From the NCBI RefSeq assembly GCF_000719115.1, contig NZ_JOEA01000006.1, positions 62,001 to 126,000 of the forward strand: a stretch of 64,000 bases of DNA, in the 5' to 3' direction. The notes beneath the pieces were generated by a model. It was not told the origin of the DNA. It saw only the letters and a program-made list of their open reading frames with translations, and made no database searches. This DNA comes from Lentzea albidocapillata (lineage in GTDB: Bacteria; Actinomycetota; Actinomycetes; Mycobacteriales; Pseudonocardiaceae). A program made the translations under genes and the position numbers. Below, piece after piece: positions 42,033 to 50,306 of this stretch; within the stretch, counting starts at the first letter, position 1; each line of letters begins with the position of its first letter.

Positions 42033-42035
42033 CGC

Positions 42036-42620
42036 GTGACGGCCGGGCGGCCACAACGCGGGGTCTCGAGCATCGGGGCTGTGCTCGCGCAGCTTCGACC
42101 CGAGTTCCCCGACGTCACCATCTCCAAGATCCGCTTCCTGGAAGCGGAGGGGCTGGTCCGCCCGGCACGCACCGCCTCCGGCTACCGCCAGTTCAGTGTG
42201 GCGGACGTCGAGAGGTTGCGGTTCGTGCTGTCCGCACAACGCGACAGGTACCTGCCGCTCAAGGTGATCCGCGAGCAGCTCGACACCACCCCGGTGGACT
42301 CGGGCTCGATCTCGCGGCTCGAACTGCTGGCCCAGGCCGGTTTCAGCGCGGACCAGCTGTCCCAGCTGGAACGTGACGGTCTGCTGCGCCCCGGCCCCGG
42401 TGGCCGGTTCACCACCGACGACATCACCGCGCTCCGCACGATCCGGACGATGACCGGACTCGGCGTCGAGCGCGAGCACCTGCGCGCGGTCCGCGCGGCA
42501 GCGGATCACGAGGTGGTTCTGCTGAAGTCGTTCTCAGATACCGAGACGGTCCGGGAATTGGCAGACCTCTTCACCTCGTTGCACACGTTGTTGGTGCGAG
42601 CGGGCTTGCGCCAGTCCTGA
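42036..42620 (+). CDS. MerR-family regulator (Rv1828-like)
   Basis: The protein has 194 residues from GTG 42036. The winged helix reads SSIGAVLAQLRPEFPDVTIS with KIRFLEAEGLVRPARTASGY and RQFSVADVERLRFVLSAQRD. The C-terminal part (AGFSADQLSQLERDGLLRPG) matches the mycobacterial Rv1828 group, which lacks the metal cysteines of classical MerR. It lies just after garA in the conserved order. Target genes are not evident; co-occurrence with GarA and gcv genes suggests central nitrogen/carbon control. Confidence 0.9.
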   Translation: MTAGRPQRGVSSIGAVLAQLRPEFPDVTISKIRFLEAEGLVRPARTASGYRQFSVADVERLRFVLSAQRDRYLPLKVIREQLDTTPVDSGSISRLELLAQAGFSADQLSQLERDGLLRPGPGGRFTTDDITALRTIRTMTGLGVEREHLRAVRAAADHEVVLLKSFSDTETVRELADLFTSLHTLLVRAGLRQS

Positions 42621-42772
42621 TCAGCCGATGGACGGTGCCTTCTTGATCACGATCTGCCCGCAATGATTGAGCACTGGGCCCGCTTGGCGGGTAGCGTCGG
42701 AGAGGTACGCCGGGGGATGCTCGGGTGTGAAACCGGGTCGTCCCCGAACGGATTAGAGGGAGGCGAGGCCCG

Positions 42773-43246
42773 ATGAGCGAAATGCGTGTCGTCGGCGTGC
42801 GGGTGGAGCTGCCCCAAAACCAGCCGATCCTTCTTCTGCGCGAAACCGAGGGCGAGCGGTACCTGCCCATCTGGATCGGCAGCGTCGAGGCCACGGCGAT
42901 CGCACTCGAGCAGCAGGGCGTTCGCCCCGCTCGTCCGCTCACCCACGACCTCCTCAAGGACGTCATCGGGGCACTGGGACGCAACCTCGAACAGGTCCGG
43001 ATCACCGACCTGCAGGAGGGCACGTTCTTCGCGGAGCTCGTGTTCGACGGCGACGTGCGGGTCTCCGCGCGGCCCTCGGACTCGGTGGCGCTGGCGTTGC
43101 GGGTCGGCGTGCCGATCCACGCCGAGGAGTCCGTCCTGGCCGAAGCGGGCCTCATCATCCCGGACGAGCAGGAGGACGAGGTGGAGAAGTTCCGCGAGTT
43201 CCTCGACTCCATCTCCCCGGAAGACTTCCGTGGAGCGGATACCTGA
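42773..43246 (+). CDS. DUF151 / bifunctional nuclease family protein
   Basis: The protein has 157 residues. ATG 42773 lies after GAGGGAGGCGAGG. The family pattern is clear: MRVVGVRVELPQNQPILLLR, YLPIWIGSVEATAIALEQQG and VSARPSDSVALALRVGVPIH. Plant and bacterial members have been described as nucleases, while the mycobacterial homologue (Rv1829) has no settled function. It sits between two MerR-type genes exactly as in mycobacteria, so the block is ancient and probably functionally linked. Confidence 0.93.
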   Translation: MSEMRVVGVRVELPQNQPILLLRETEGERYLPIWIGSVEATAIALEQQGVRPARPLTHDLLKDVIGALGRNLEQVRITDLQEGTFFAELVFDGDVRVSARPSDSVALALRVGVPIHAEESVLAEAGLIIPDEQEDEVEKFREFLDSISPEDFRGADT

Positions 43247-43343
43247 GTTCGCACTCCGTTCGGCGAGTGCCTGAGGTCAGTTCGTTTGGATGTCCCTCGA
43301 TTGGACTACTTACGGTCGTCATGACCGCTAAACGATCACTAAA

Positions 43344-43402
43344 CGTCACCTGAACGTGCTTGTTCGGGTGACGGTATGACTCTCTACCTCAGGTTGAGAG
43401 TC
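43344..43402 (+). terminator. Two tandem hairpins downstream of the DUF151 gene
   Basis: CGTCACCTGAAC (43344-43355) pairs with GTTCGGGTGACG (43362-43373) in a 12-bp stem with one wobble. GACTCTC (43378-43384) pairs with GAGAGTC (43396-43402). They lie in the 294-bp gap before the second MerR gene. They may terminate the upstream operon or act in the leader of the next gene. Confidence 0.4.
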
Positions 43403-43540
43403 GCAACTCCCCGCGCGTCGCGTTGACCTGCCATCGGACCGGTCCTACCGTCGAACTCGAGTGGACGTCGCTGCTTCGCGGAAGTGGACGCGGCGGCTTG
43501 ACGGTCATGAGTTTCGTGGCCGTTCCGAGGGGAGGCAGGC

Positions 43541-44107
43541 GTGGTCGAGGAAGCGCCCTTGAGGGCCGAATCCGGGCTGCAGGGTGAACTGTTCCCGGAC
43601 TCCTCGCTGCCGGACGAGCTCGTCGGTTACCGAGGACCCGCGGCGTGTCAGATCGCGGGCATCACGTACCGGCAGCTCGACTACTGGGCAAGGACCGGGC
43701 TGGTCGCGCCGACGATAAGGATGGCGCACGGCTCCGGCAGTCAGCGGTTGTACTCCTTCAAGGACATCCTGGTGCTCAAGGTCGTGAAGCGGCTGCTGGA
43801 CACAGGTGTCTCGTTGCAGAACATCAGGGTCGCGGTGGACCACCTGCGCCGTCGTGGCGTGCAGGATCTGGCGAGGATCACGCTCTTCTCCGACGGCACC
43901 ACCGTCTACGAGTGCACCTCGCCGGAAGAGGTCGTCGACCTGCTGCAGGGCGGCCAGGGCGTGTTCGGCATCGCGGTCAGCGGTGCGATGCGCGAGATCT
44001 CCGGCACGATCCACGAGTTCCCGGCCGAACGCGCGGACGGCGTCGAGATCGCCCCGATGACCGAGGACGAGCTGACCCGCCGGCGTCGCGAGCGTGCGAC
44101 CGGCTGA
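43541..44107 (+). CDS. MerR-family regulator (Rv1830-like)
   Basis: The protein has 188 residues. GTG 43541 follows GAGGGGAGG. The helix-turn-helix reads GPAACQIAGITYRQLDYWAR and TGLVAPTIRMAHGSGSQRLY with SFKDILVLKVVKRLLDTGVS. A C-terminal segment (LFSDGTTVYECTSPEEVVDL, GVFGIAVSGAMREISGTIHE) matches the mycobacterial Rv1830 type that controls cell division and growth under stress. It is separated from DUF151 by a 294-bp region with two hairpins and has its own promoter. Confidence 0.9.
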   Translation: MVEEAPLRAESGLQGELFPDSSLPDELVGYRGPAACQIAGITYRQLDYWARTGLVAPTIRMAHGSGSQRLYSFKDILVLKVVKRLLDTGVSLQNIRVAVDHLRRRGVQDLARITLFSDGTTVYECTSPEEVVDLLQGGQGVFGIAVSGAMREISGTIHEFPAERADGVEIAPMTEDELTRRRRERATG

Positions 44108-44194
44108 CCGGCCTGATGATCGTGGCCGACTGGCGCTGGTGAGTGGCCGGTCGGCAGAAGCGCCCGGATCTTGTTCTTCCGTAGCGTTTCCGGC

Positions 44195-45166
44195 ATGACG
44201 CTCACCCCTTCCTACCAGGTCGTGAAGGTGCTGGCCGCGGCGACGAAGCGCGCGTTCCGGCTGGAGTTCGGCTTCCTCGGCACCGAGAACCTGCTGATCT
44301 CGCTGATCGACACCATCGGACCCGGCCGCAAGCTCGGCGTGAAGTCGCTGCGGGCCCAGGCGATGGCGCGGGGGCCGGAGCACTGGGCCGACGACGACGG
44401 TGGCGTCGTTCCCGAGGCTCATCCGGACGTCACGGCGTTGATGAACGCCGCCTGCGACCAGAGTCTCATCGGGACTGTGCTGCCCGTCAGCCGTGCGCTG
44501 GAGGAGTGTCTGCTCGCGGCGGTCGCCCAGGCCGGCGACGGCGTGCTGACCACGGCCCACCTCTCGCTCGCGTTGCTGGAGCAGCGTTCGGGACGTGCCG
44601 CCGACCTGTTCGTGCTGCGCGGAGTCGACGTCGAGGCGACGGCCGCCGCTGTGCGAGCCGATGCCGCGGGGCCGCACGCGGAGGTCGAGGAAGCGCCCGC
44701 CGTGCGGTTGCTGCGCAAAGCGGGAGCGTTGGAGGGGGAGTCCGGCGGCGGGTATGTGCGCTGGCTCGTCCGCTGGGTCGCGCGCGGCCAGGGCCTGGGC
44801 GGGCCGGTGCTGACCGTCGTGCGCAACGAGGCCGGACGGCTGGCCGTGGCCGCGAGGCGAGAAGTGTCGTCTCGCGACCTGGTGGAGGCGGTGGTGACAG
44901 TCGACCGCCAGGTGAAGGCGGCGGGCAGGAAGCTGAAGCCGGAGTTCGAGTCGGGCGGGGCGGCGGCACTGCGCGAGGCAGGGATCGACCTGGCCGCGTT
45001 GCCCGTCAGCGGCGGCAAGGTGGAGCGTGCGATGGAACGGGCGAAGCTCGTCGCGGCCCGGCGCGGGGACTCCGTCGTGGGCACCACGCACCTGCTCGCC
45101 GCGTTGCGCGACGACCCCGCGGACCCGGTCGCCGGGGCGCTCGCCGGTCTCGGCACTGAGATGTAG
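44195..45166 (+). CDS. Clp N-terminal (Clp-R) repeat protein
   Basis: The protein has 323 residues from ATG 44195. TAGCGT lies 7 nt before the ATG and no ribosome binding site is seen, so it may be leaderless. Clp-N-like repeats appear at both ends: RAFRLEFGFLGTENLLISLI near the N-terminus and AKLVAARRGDSVVGTTHLLA near the C-terminus, with LEECLLAAVAQAGDGVLTTA and HLSLALLEQRSGRAADLF in between. No AAA+ ATPase domain follows, so it cannot be an unfoldase. It may act as an adaptor or substrate-binding module for ClpC. It precedes the glycine riboswitch. Confidence 0.8.
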   Translation: MTLTPSYQVVKVLAAATKRAFRLEFGFLGTENLLISLIDTIGPGRKLGVKSLRAQAMARGPEHWADDDGGVVPEAHPDVTALMNAACDQSLIGTVLPVSRALEECLLAAVAQAGDGVLTTAHLSLALLEQRSGRAADLFVLRGVDVEATAAAVRADAAGPHAEVEEAPAVRLLRKAGALEGESGGGYVRWLVRWVARGQGLGGPVLTVVRNEAGRLAVAARREVSSRDLVEAVVTVDRQVKAAGRKLKPEFESGGAAALREAGIDLAALPVSGGKVERAMERAKLVAARRGDSVVGTTHLLAALRDDPADPVAGALAGLGTEM

Positions 45167-45202
45167 GTCGCGTCCCTAGGGACTACCTGAGCTGCCTGCG
45201 GG

Positions 45203-45208
45203 TATTCT
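45203..45208 (+). promoter_or_regulatory. Possible -10 element TATTCT of the gcvP riboswitch transcript
   Basis: TATTCT lies about 20 bp upstream of the first glycine aptamer, a suitable place for the promoter. No clear -35 element is seen at the usual spacing. Confidence 0.3.
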
Positions 45209-45227
45209 TCTCGGGTAGTCGCTGAAC

Positions 45228-45424
45228 TCAGGCGGGAGAGCCCGGGCTTCGAGCCCGGCGCCGAAGGAGCAAGTCCCTCCCCGGGAACCTCTCAGGCATC
45301 CAGGACCGCCAGAGTGAGACGCCTCTGGAAAGTGGAGTCCCCGCAGGGGAATCCCGCCGACGGTGAAAGCCCATCCTCGTGGTGGGTGAACCTCTCAGGC
45401 GCCCTTCGGGGTACGGACAGAGCG
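45228..45424 (+). ncRNA. Tandem glycine riboswitch (two aptamers) upstream of gcvP
   Basis: Two glycine aptamers lie in tandem. The first runs from GGCGGGAGAGCCC through GCCGAAGGAGCAAG to GAACCTCTCAGGCA (45231-45300). The second starts near GTGAGACGCCTCTGGA and holds CGACGGTGAAAGCCC and GAACCTCTCAGGCG (45314-45411). Both end in the conserved ACCTCTCAGGC strand. Cooperative glycine binding should switch on the downstream glycine dehydrogenase gene. A 9-bp hairpin after it is a candidate expression platform. Confidence 0.93.
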
Positions 45425-45426
45425 GG

Positions 45427-45451
45427 GAGGGCACAGGACACGTGTGCCCTC
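45427..45451 (+). promoter_or_regulatory. Hairpin after the glycine riboswitch, candidate expression platform
   Basis: GAGGGCACA (45427-45435) pairs with TGTGCCCTC (45443-45451) around a 7-nt loop. It lies between the second aptamer and the gcvP ribosome binding site at 45462. There is no U-run, so Rho-dependent or translational control is possible. Confidence 0.5.
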
Positions 45452-45472
45452 AGCCACTCCCGGAGGCGTTTG

Positions 45473-48364
45473 ATGACGCAGGACCGCATTCCGCTCGCCG
45501 CTCTCGAGCACGGCACCCCGTTCGCCGACCGCCACATTGGTCCGCGCCCCGCCGAACTCGCGCGCATCCTCGATGTGATCGGCGTCGGTTCGCTCGAGGA
45601 GCTGGCACAGCACGCGGTGCCTTCGTCCATCCACGAGCGCGACCTCGTGCTGGACCTGCCCGCCCCGGCCACCGAGACCGAAGCGCTCGCGGAACTGCGT
45701 GAGCTCGCCTCGCAGAACCGCCCGATGACGCAGATGATCGGCCTCGGCTACTACGACACCGTGACGCCGGGCGTGATCCTGCGCAACGTGCTCGAGTCGC
45801 CCGCCTGGTACACCGCGTACACGCCGTACCAGCCGGAGATCTCGCAGGGCCGGCTCGAAGCGCTGCTGAACTTCCAGACCATGGTCGGCGACCTGACGGG
45901 CCTGCCGGTCGCGAACGCGTCCATGCTGGACGAGTCGACCGCCGCCGCCGAGGCGATGACGCTGGTGCGCCGCGCCGGCAAGTCCAAGTCGAACAAGTTC
46001 GTCATCGACGCCGACACGCTGCCGCAGACGCTGGCCGTCATCGAGACGCGCGCCGAGCCGCTGGGCATCGAGATCGTCGTCGCGGACCTGTCGCAGGGCA
46101 TCGAAGGACTCGGCCTCGGCGGCGACTTCTACGGCGTGCTGCTGTCGTACCCCGGCGCGTCCGGTGTGGTGCGCGACCAGGCCGCGTTGATCGAGGAGAT
46201 CCACGCCGCCGGCGCCCAGGCCGTCGTCGTCGCCGACCTGCTGTCGCTGACGCTGCTGCGCGCGCCCGGTGAGATCGGCGCGGACGTCGTCATCGGCACC
46301 ACGCAGCGCTTCGGCGTACCGATCGGCTTCGGTGGCCCGCACGCCGGTTACATGGCCGTCCGGTCCGGTCTGGAGCGTCAGCTGCCCGGCCGTCTCGTCG
46401 GTGTCTCCGTCGACGCCGACGGCTCGCTGGCCTACCGCCTGGCCCTGCAGACGCGCGAGCAGCACATCCGCCGCGAGAAGGCCACGTCGAACATCTGCAC
46501 CGCGCAGGTGCTGCTGGCCGTGATCGCGTCCATGTACGCCGTCTACCACGGCCCCGAGGGCCTGCGCGCCATCGCGACCCGCGTGCACCGCCTGGCCACC
46601 GTGCTCGCCACGGGCCTGTGCGAGGCCGGGCTCGACGTCGTGCACGGCGAGTTCTTCGACACCGTCCAGGTGCGCGTCGAGGGCCAGGCCGCCGCCGTCT
46701 TCGAGAAGGCGCGCGAGGCCGGCATCAACCTCCGCAAGGTCGACGACGACGTCGTGGCAATCGCTTGCGACGAGAAGACGACGCGCGCGCACATCCTCGC
46801 GGTGTGGGAAGCCTTCGGTGTCACGGGGTCCGATGTGGACGCCATCGACGCCGACACCGCCGACGGCATCCCGGCCGACCTGCGCCGCACCTCGGACTAC
46901 CTGACCCACCCGGTCTTCCACGCGCACCGCTCCGAGACCGCGCTGCTGCGCTACCTGCGCGCGTTGTCCGACAAGGACGTCGCCCTGGACCGCAGCATGA
47001 TCCCGCTCGGCTCCTGCACGATGAAGCTGAACGCCACCGCGGAGATGGAGTCCATCACGTGGCCGGAGTTCTCGACGCTGCACCCGTTCGCGCCCGTCGA
47101 GGACGCCAAGGGCCTGCTGAAGATCGTGTCCGACCTGGAGGCCTGGCTCGCCGAGGTCACCGGCTACGACGCGGTGTCGCTGCAGCCGAACGCCGGTTCG
47201 CAGGGTGAGTTCGCCGGCCTGCTGGCGATCCGCGCCTACCACCGCGCGAACGGCAACGCCGCCCGCGACGTCTGCCTGATCCCGTCGTCCGCCCACGGCA
47301 CCAACGCCGCGTCCGCCGTCATGGCCGGCATGCGCGTCGTCGTCGTGAAGTGCGACGACAAGGGCAACATCGACATGGGCCACCTGCGCACCACGGTCGC
47401 CGAGCACGCCGACGACCTCGCCGCGATCATGATCACCTACCCGTCGACCCACGGCGTGTACGAGGACACCGTCCGCGAGGTCTGCGGCCTGGTCCACGAC
47501 GCGGGCGGCCAGGTGTACGTCGACGGCGCGAACCTCAACGCGTTGATCGGCCTGGCCCGCTACGGCAAGTTCGGCTCGGACGTCTCGCACCTGAACCTGC
47601 ACAAGACGTTCTGCATCCCGCACGGCGGCGGCGGCCCCGGTGTCGGCCCGATCGGTGTGAAGTCCCACCTCGCCCCGTTCCTGCCGAACCACCCGCTGCA
47701 GCCGACGGCAGGACCGGCCACCGGTGTCGGCCCGATCTCGGGCGCTCCGTGGGGTTCCGCGTCGATCCTGCCGATCTCCTGGGCCTACGTGCGCATGATG
47801 GGCGGCGACGGCCTGCGCCGCGCGACCCTGACCGCCGTGGCCGCCGCGAACTACGTGGCGCGCCGCCTCGACGAGCACTACCCGGTCCTCTACACCGGTG
47901 AGGGCGGCTTCGTCGCCCACGAGTGCATCCTCGACCTGCGCCCGATCACCAAGGCCACCGGCGTGACGGTGGACGACGTGGCCAAGCGCCTCGCCGACTA
48001 CGGCCTGCACGCCCCGACGATGTCGTTCCCGGTCGCCGGCACCCTGATGGTCGAGCCGACCGAGTCCGAGGACCTGGCCGAGATCGACAGGTTCATCGAC
48101 GCCATGATCGCCATCAAGCGCGAGATCGACCGCGTCGGCGCCGGCGACTGGCCCGTCGAGGACAACCCGCTGCGCAACGCCCCGCACACCGCGGCCTGCG
48201 TGACCGTCGGCGAGTGGAACCACCCGTACACCCGCGAGGAGGCCGTGTACCCGGCCGGTACCGGTGCTCCGAAGATCTGGCCGCCGGTCCGCCGCATCGA
48301 CGGCGCGAAGGGCGACCGCAACCTGGTCTGCTCCTGCCCGCCGCTCTCGGCCTACAGCAGCTAG
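45473..48364 (+). CDS. gcvP: Glycine dehydrogenase (decarboxylating), P protein of the glycine cleavage system
   Basis: The protein has 963 residues. ATG 45473 has GGAGG 6 nt upstream; the open frame extends further up only because it crosses the riboswitch. The N-terminal half begins [20 protein letters not shown] and contains [20 protein letters not shown]. The C-terminal half carries the PLP lysine K711 in [20 protein letters not shown]. Joined halves in one chain are usual for this type. It decarboxylates glycine and loads the aminomethyl group on GcvH. Expression is under the tandem glycine riboswitch. A U-rich hairpin terminator follows. Confidence 0.97.
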   Translation: MTQDRIPLAALEHGTPFADRHIGPRPAELARILDVIGVGSLEELAQHAVPSSIHERDLVLDLPAPATETEALAELRELASQNRPMTQMIGLGYYDTVTPGVILRNVLESPAWYTAYTPYQPEISQGRLEALLNFQTMVGDLTGLPVANASMLDESTAAAEAMTLVRRAGKSKSNKFVIDADTLPQTLAVIETRAEPLGIEIVVADLSQGIEGLGLGGDFYGVLLSYPGASGVVRDQAALIEEIHAAGAQAVVVADLLSLTLLRAPGEIGADVVIGTTQRFGVPIGFGGPHAGYMAVRSGLERQLPGRLVGVSVDADGSLAYRLALQTREQHIRREKATSNICTAQVLLAVIASMYAVYHGPEGLRAIATRVHRLATVLATGLCEAGLDVVHGEFFDTVQVRVEGQAAAVFEKAREAGINLRKVDDDVVAIACDEKTTRAHILAVWEAFGVTGSDVDAIDADTADGIPADLRRTSDYLTHPVFHAHRSETALLRYLRALSDKDVALDRSMIPLGSCTMKLNATAEMESITWPEFSTLHPFAPVEDAKGLLKIVSDLEAWLAEVTGYDAVSLQPNAGSQGEFAGLLAIRAYHRANGNAARDVCLIPSSAHGTNAASAVMAGMRVVVVKCDDKGNIDMGHLRTTVAEHADDLAAIMITYPSTHGVYEDTVREVCGLVHDAGGQVYVDGANLNALIGLARYGKFGSDVSHLNLHKTFCIPHGGGGPGVGPIGVKSHLAPFLPNHPLQPTAGPATGVGPISGAPWGSASILPISWAYVRMMGGDGLRRATLTAVAAANYVARRLDEHYPVLYTGEGGFVAHECILDLRPITKATGVTVDDVAKRLADYGLHAPTMSFPVAGTLMVEPTESEDLAEIDRFIDAMIAIKREIDRVGAGDWPVEDNPLRNAPHTAACVTVGEWNHPYTREEAVYPAGTGAPKIWPPVRRIDGAKGDRNLVCSCPPLSAYSS

Positions 48365-48376
48365 TACTTGAGAGGA

Positions 48377-48406
48377 ACGGGCGCACTCGTGAGTGCGCCC
48401 GTTTTT
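48377..48406 (+). terminator. Rho-independent terminator after gcvP
   Basis: ACGGGCGCACTC (48377-48388) pairs with GAGTGCGCCCGT (48391-48402) and is followed by TTTTT. It lies 13 bp after the gcvP stop and next to the stop of the convergent small gene. Confidence 0.9.
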
Positions 48407-48588
48407 CATGCTCCGGCGGGGCAGGCGTCGTCGCCGCAGTTCTCGTCGACGCTCAGACCCGGCTTGTTCAGGTCGTGCTCGAACGCGAAGTGGAAGCACT
48501 CGGGGTGCATCCGCTCGAACAGCTCGAAGTCCTCCTGGTCGAGCTCGACCGTCTCACCACAACGCTGGCACGTCTGTTCCTCTGACAC
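48406..48588 (-). CDS. Small Cys-rich zinc-ribbon-like protein, 60 aa
   Basis: The 60-residue protein begins at GTG 48588. It opens with CQRCG (CxxC) and carries further cysteines in MHPECFHFAFEH and near the C-terminus (ENCGDDAC), a set fit for one zinc site. Acidic residues are frequent. Such small proteins are common in actinomycetes and have no assigned role. It converges on gcvP and is followed upstream by the methyltransferase gene on the opposite side of a short gap. Confidence 0.7.
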   Translation of the reverse strand: MSEEQTCQRCGETVELDQEDFELFERMHPECFHFAFEHDLNKPGLSVDENCGDDACPAGA

Positions 48589-48600
48589 CGGCTGATCGTC

Positions 48601-49206
48601 TCACCCGCGCCGCGCGAACAGGACCGCCCCGTCCTCACCTAGCAGCCACCGCGCCTCGACGGTGAACCCGGCCTCCCGCAGCCACTCCGCGACCCGTTCG
48701 GGCTCGCGCAGGTGGACGTGCACGCGCATCGGGTGCCCGCCGTAGCCCCGCGTCTTCAGCCGGGTCTCGTCGCCGACGTGAAAACCGAGCTGCAGCAACC
48801 CGTCCGGCCGCAACGCCTCCCGGAAGTGTCCGAACACCGCGGGCACCTCGTCATCGGGTACGTGGATCAGCGACCACCACGCGATGATCCCGCCGACCGG
48901 GTCGCCGAGCGGCTCGGTCATCGACCCCACCTCGAACCGCAGCCCGGGGTGGTTGCGCCGGGCCAGCGAGATCATCGCGGGGGAGAGGTCGATCCCGAAC
49001 GCGTCCACGCCGAGCTCGTTGAGGAGCGCGGTGATGGTGCCCGGCCCGCAGCCGACGTCCGCGACGGGCCCGCGCACCTCCTCCGCGAACAACCGCAGCG
49101 CCGCCCGCAGGTGGGGCAGACCGTCCAGGAGGTCGCGCGTGTGGTCGGCATAGCTGACCGCGACCGTGTCGTAGGAGTCGCGCGTGTCCGCCAGCCAGTC
49201 GCTCAC
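48601..49206 (-). CDS. Class I SAM-dependent methyltransferase
   Basis: The protein has 201 residues from GTG 49206; the longer open frame upstream is a shadow of the next gene. Motif I is PVADVGCGPGTITALLNELG, followed by VDAFGIDLSPAMISLARRNH and IAWWSLIHVPDDEVPAVFGH (motifs post-I and II), and LRPDGLLQLGFHVGD. These give the Methyltransf_25/11 fold. The substrate cannot be predicted. It is 12 bp from the DinB-like gene on the same strand and probably cotranscribed with it. Confidence 0.9.
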   Translation of the reverse strand: MSDWLADTRDSYDTVAVSYADHTRDLLDGLPHLRAALRLFAEEVRGPVADVGCGPGTITALLNELGVDAFGIDLSPAMISLARRNHPGLRFEVGSMTEPLGDPVGGIIAWWSLIHVPDDEVPAVFGHFREALRPDGLLQLGFHVGDETRLKTRGYGGHPMRVHVHLREPERVAEWLREAGFTVEARWLLGEDGAVLFARRG

Positions 49207-49217
49207 GCCGAAGGAAG

Positions 49218-49877
49218 TTACTCCTCGAACGGCTCCGGCCGGTGCCGTCCGAACAACGCCAGCGCGGCGATCCAGACGTCCGGATCGCCGTCCCAGTCCA
49301 GTGCCTTGATCTGGTCGGCCGACCGCCGCCCGCCGATGGCCCGCATCAGCTCGAACGACGTCGTCCGCAACGTCCCGGCGGGCTCGCCGTGCCCGAGCAC
49401 GCGGTCGCCGTGCTCCAGCGTGATCCGCAACGCCGGCACGTCGTTCTCCCGCATCCGCTGGTCGAGCTGCTGCAACGGCCGCACCAGCGCCGCCCGCACC
49501 TCGACGCCGTCCCGCGCGCCCGGCACCCCCAGTGCCGCACGGAGGTCGTGCTCGTGCGCGATCACCTCCGCCATCAGGACCGGTCCCATCGGCGTGTCGA
49601 ACAGCGGCCGGGTCGGCTCCAGGTTCGCGTCCCACTCGGCGAAGGCGTCGGCCAGCGAGTTGTCGCGGCGGTCGCGCACCTGCCGTTCGCCCCACTCGCC
49701 CGACTCGACGCCGTCGAACCGGCGGTCCGCGAAGTCGCGCAGACCGCCGGCGAGGTGTGCCACCACGTCCTTGACCGACCAGCCGGGCGTCGCCGCCACG
49801 GGTGTCCGGGGATCAGCGCCGGAGACCAGCGCGGTGATCCGTTCCTTGGCCGCGTCGTAGTGAGGGGCGTTGGTCAT
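49218..49877 (-). CDS. DinB/maleylpyruvate-isomerase-type (mycothiol-dependent) family protein
   Basis: The protein has 219 residues from ATG 49877. The N-terminal four-helix bundle shows TPGWSVKDVVAHLAGGLRDF with the histidine of the metal site, and the third-helix pattern LMAEVIAHEHDLRAALGVP. These are the metal-binding positions of the MDMPI/DinB fold. The C-terminal part (LEHGDRVLGHGEPAGTLRTT, FELMRAIGGRRSADQIKALD) is the MDMPI_C-like SCP2 region. Members transfer or isomerise thiol adducts with mycothiol in actinobacteria. The substrate is unknown. Confidence 0.82.
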   Translation of the reverse strand: MTNAPHYDAAKERITALVSGADPRTPVAATPGWSVKDVVAHLAGGLRDFADRRFDGVESGEWGERQVRDRRDNSLADAFAEWDANLEPTRPLFDTPMGPVLMAEVIAHEHDLRAALGVPGARDGVEVRAALVRPLQQLDQRMRENDVPALRITLEHGDRVLGHGEPAGTLRTTSFELMRAIGGRRSADQIKALDWDGDPDVWIAALALFGRHRPEPFEE

Positions 49878-49879
49878 CG

Positions 49880-50257
49880 TCAGACCTCGTACTCCAGGGT
49901 GTAGGTGCCGCTGCCATCCTCCGCCCAGTTCACCGTCACCGCACCTCGCGCGTTCAGGTACTTCCCGGTGCCGTCGACGATCTCGATCACGGCCTCCACA
50001 GAGGACCGATACGCGCCGACGTGCCGCAGCACCAGCGTGCCCTCGTCCGTCGTGATCTCCTCGATCGCGGTCGTCCACGCCACGTCGTCGCCGTAGTACA
50101 TGAGGTACCGGCAGCTTCCGACGCCGCTGACGTCGCCCGCGTACCCGAACTGGACGTGCGCCTCGGTGAGCTTGCGGCCCTCGACCTCCTTGTAAGACCG
50201 GCCGTCCCAGGTCTTCTCGTCCCAGCTCTTCACTTCGATGGTTCCGGTTGCCTTCAT
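49880..50257 (-). CDS. DUF3224 domain-containing protein
   Basis: The protein has 125 residues from ATG 50257. The pattern is that of DUF3224: ATGTIEVKSWDEKTWDGRSY, AHVQFGYAGDVSGVGSCRYL, and IVDGTGKYLNARGAVTVNWA near the end. The family forms a small beta-barrel of unknown function. It is divergent from the YafY/WYL regulator gene. The palindrome CCTGACA-N5-TGTCAGG lies between them, so this protein and possibly the DinB-like and methyltransferase genes are regulated by that protein. Confidence 0.9.
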   Translation of the reverse strand: MKATGTIEVKSWDEKTWDGRSYKEVEGRKLTEAHVQFGYAGDVSGVGSCRYLMYYGDDVAWTTAIEEITTDEGTLVLRHVGAYRSSVEAVIEIVDGTGKYLNARGAVTVNWAEDGSGTYTLEYEV

Positions 50258-50279
50258 GTGGACCACTCTGCTGGCAATT

Positions 50280-50298
50280 CCTGACAGATCGTGTCAGG
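50280..50298. promoter_or_regulatory. Palindrome CCTGACA-N5-TGTCAGG, probable WYL-regulator operator
   Basis: A perfect 7-bp inverted repeat with a 5-bp spacer (50280-50298) lies 9 bp before the GTG start of the YafY-type regulator and about 23 bp from the DUF3224 start. Autoregulation and control of the divergent gene are inferred from its position. Confidence 0.6.
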
Positions 50299-50306
50299 TT
50301 CATCCC

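Noticed and set aside
45395..48499. Minus-strand open frame of 1034 codons opposite gcvP
   Set aside because: Antisense shadow of gcvP caused by strong third-position GC; it even runs through the riboswitch and has no recognisable domain.
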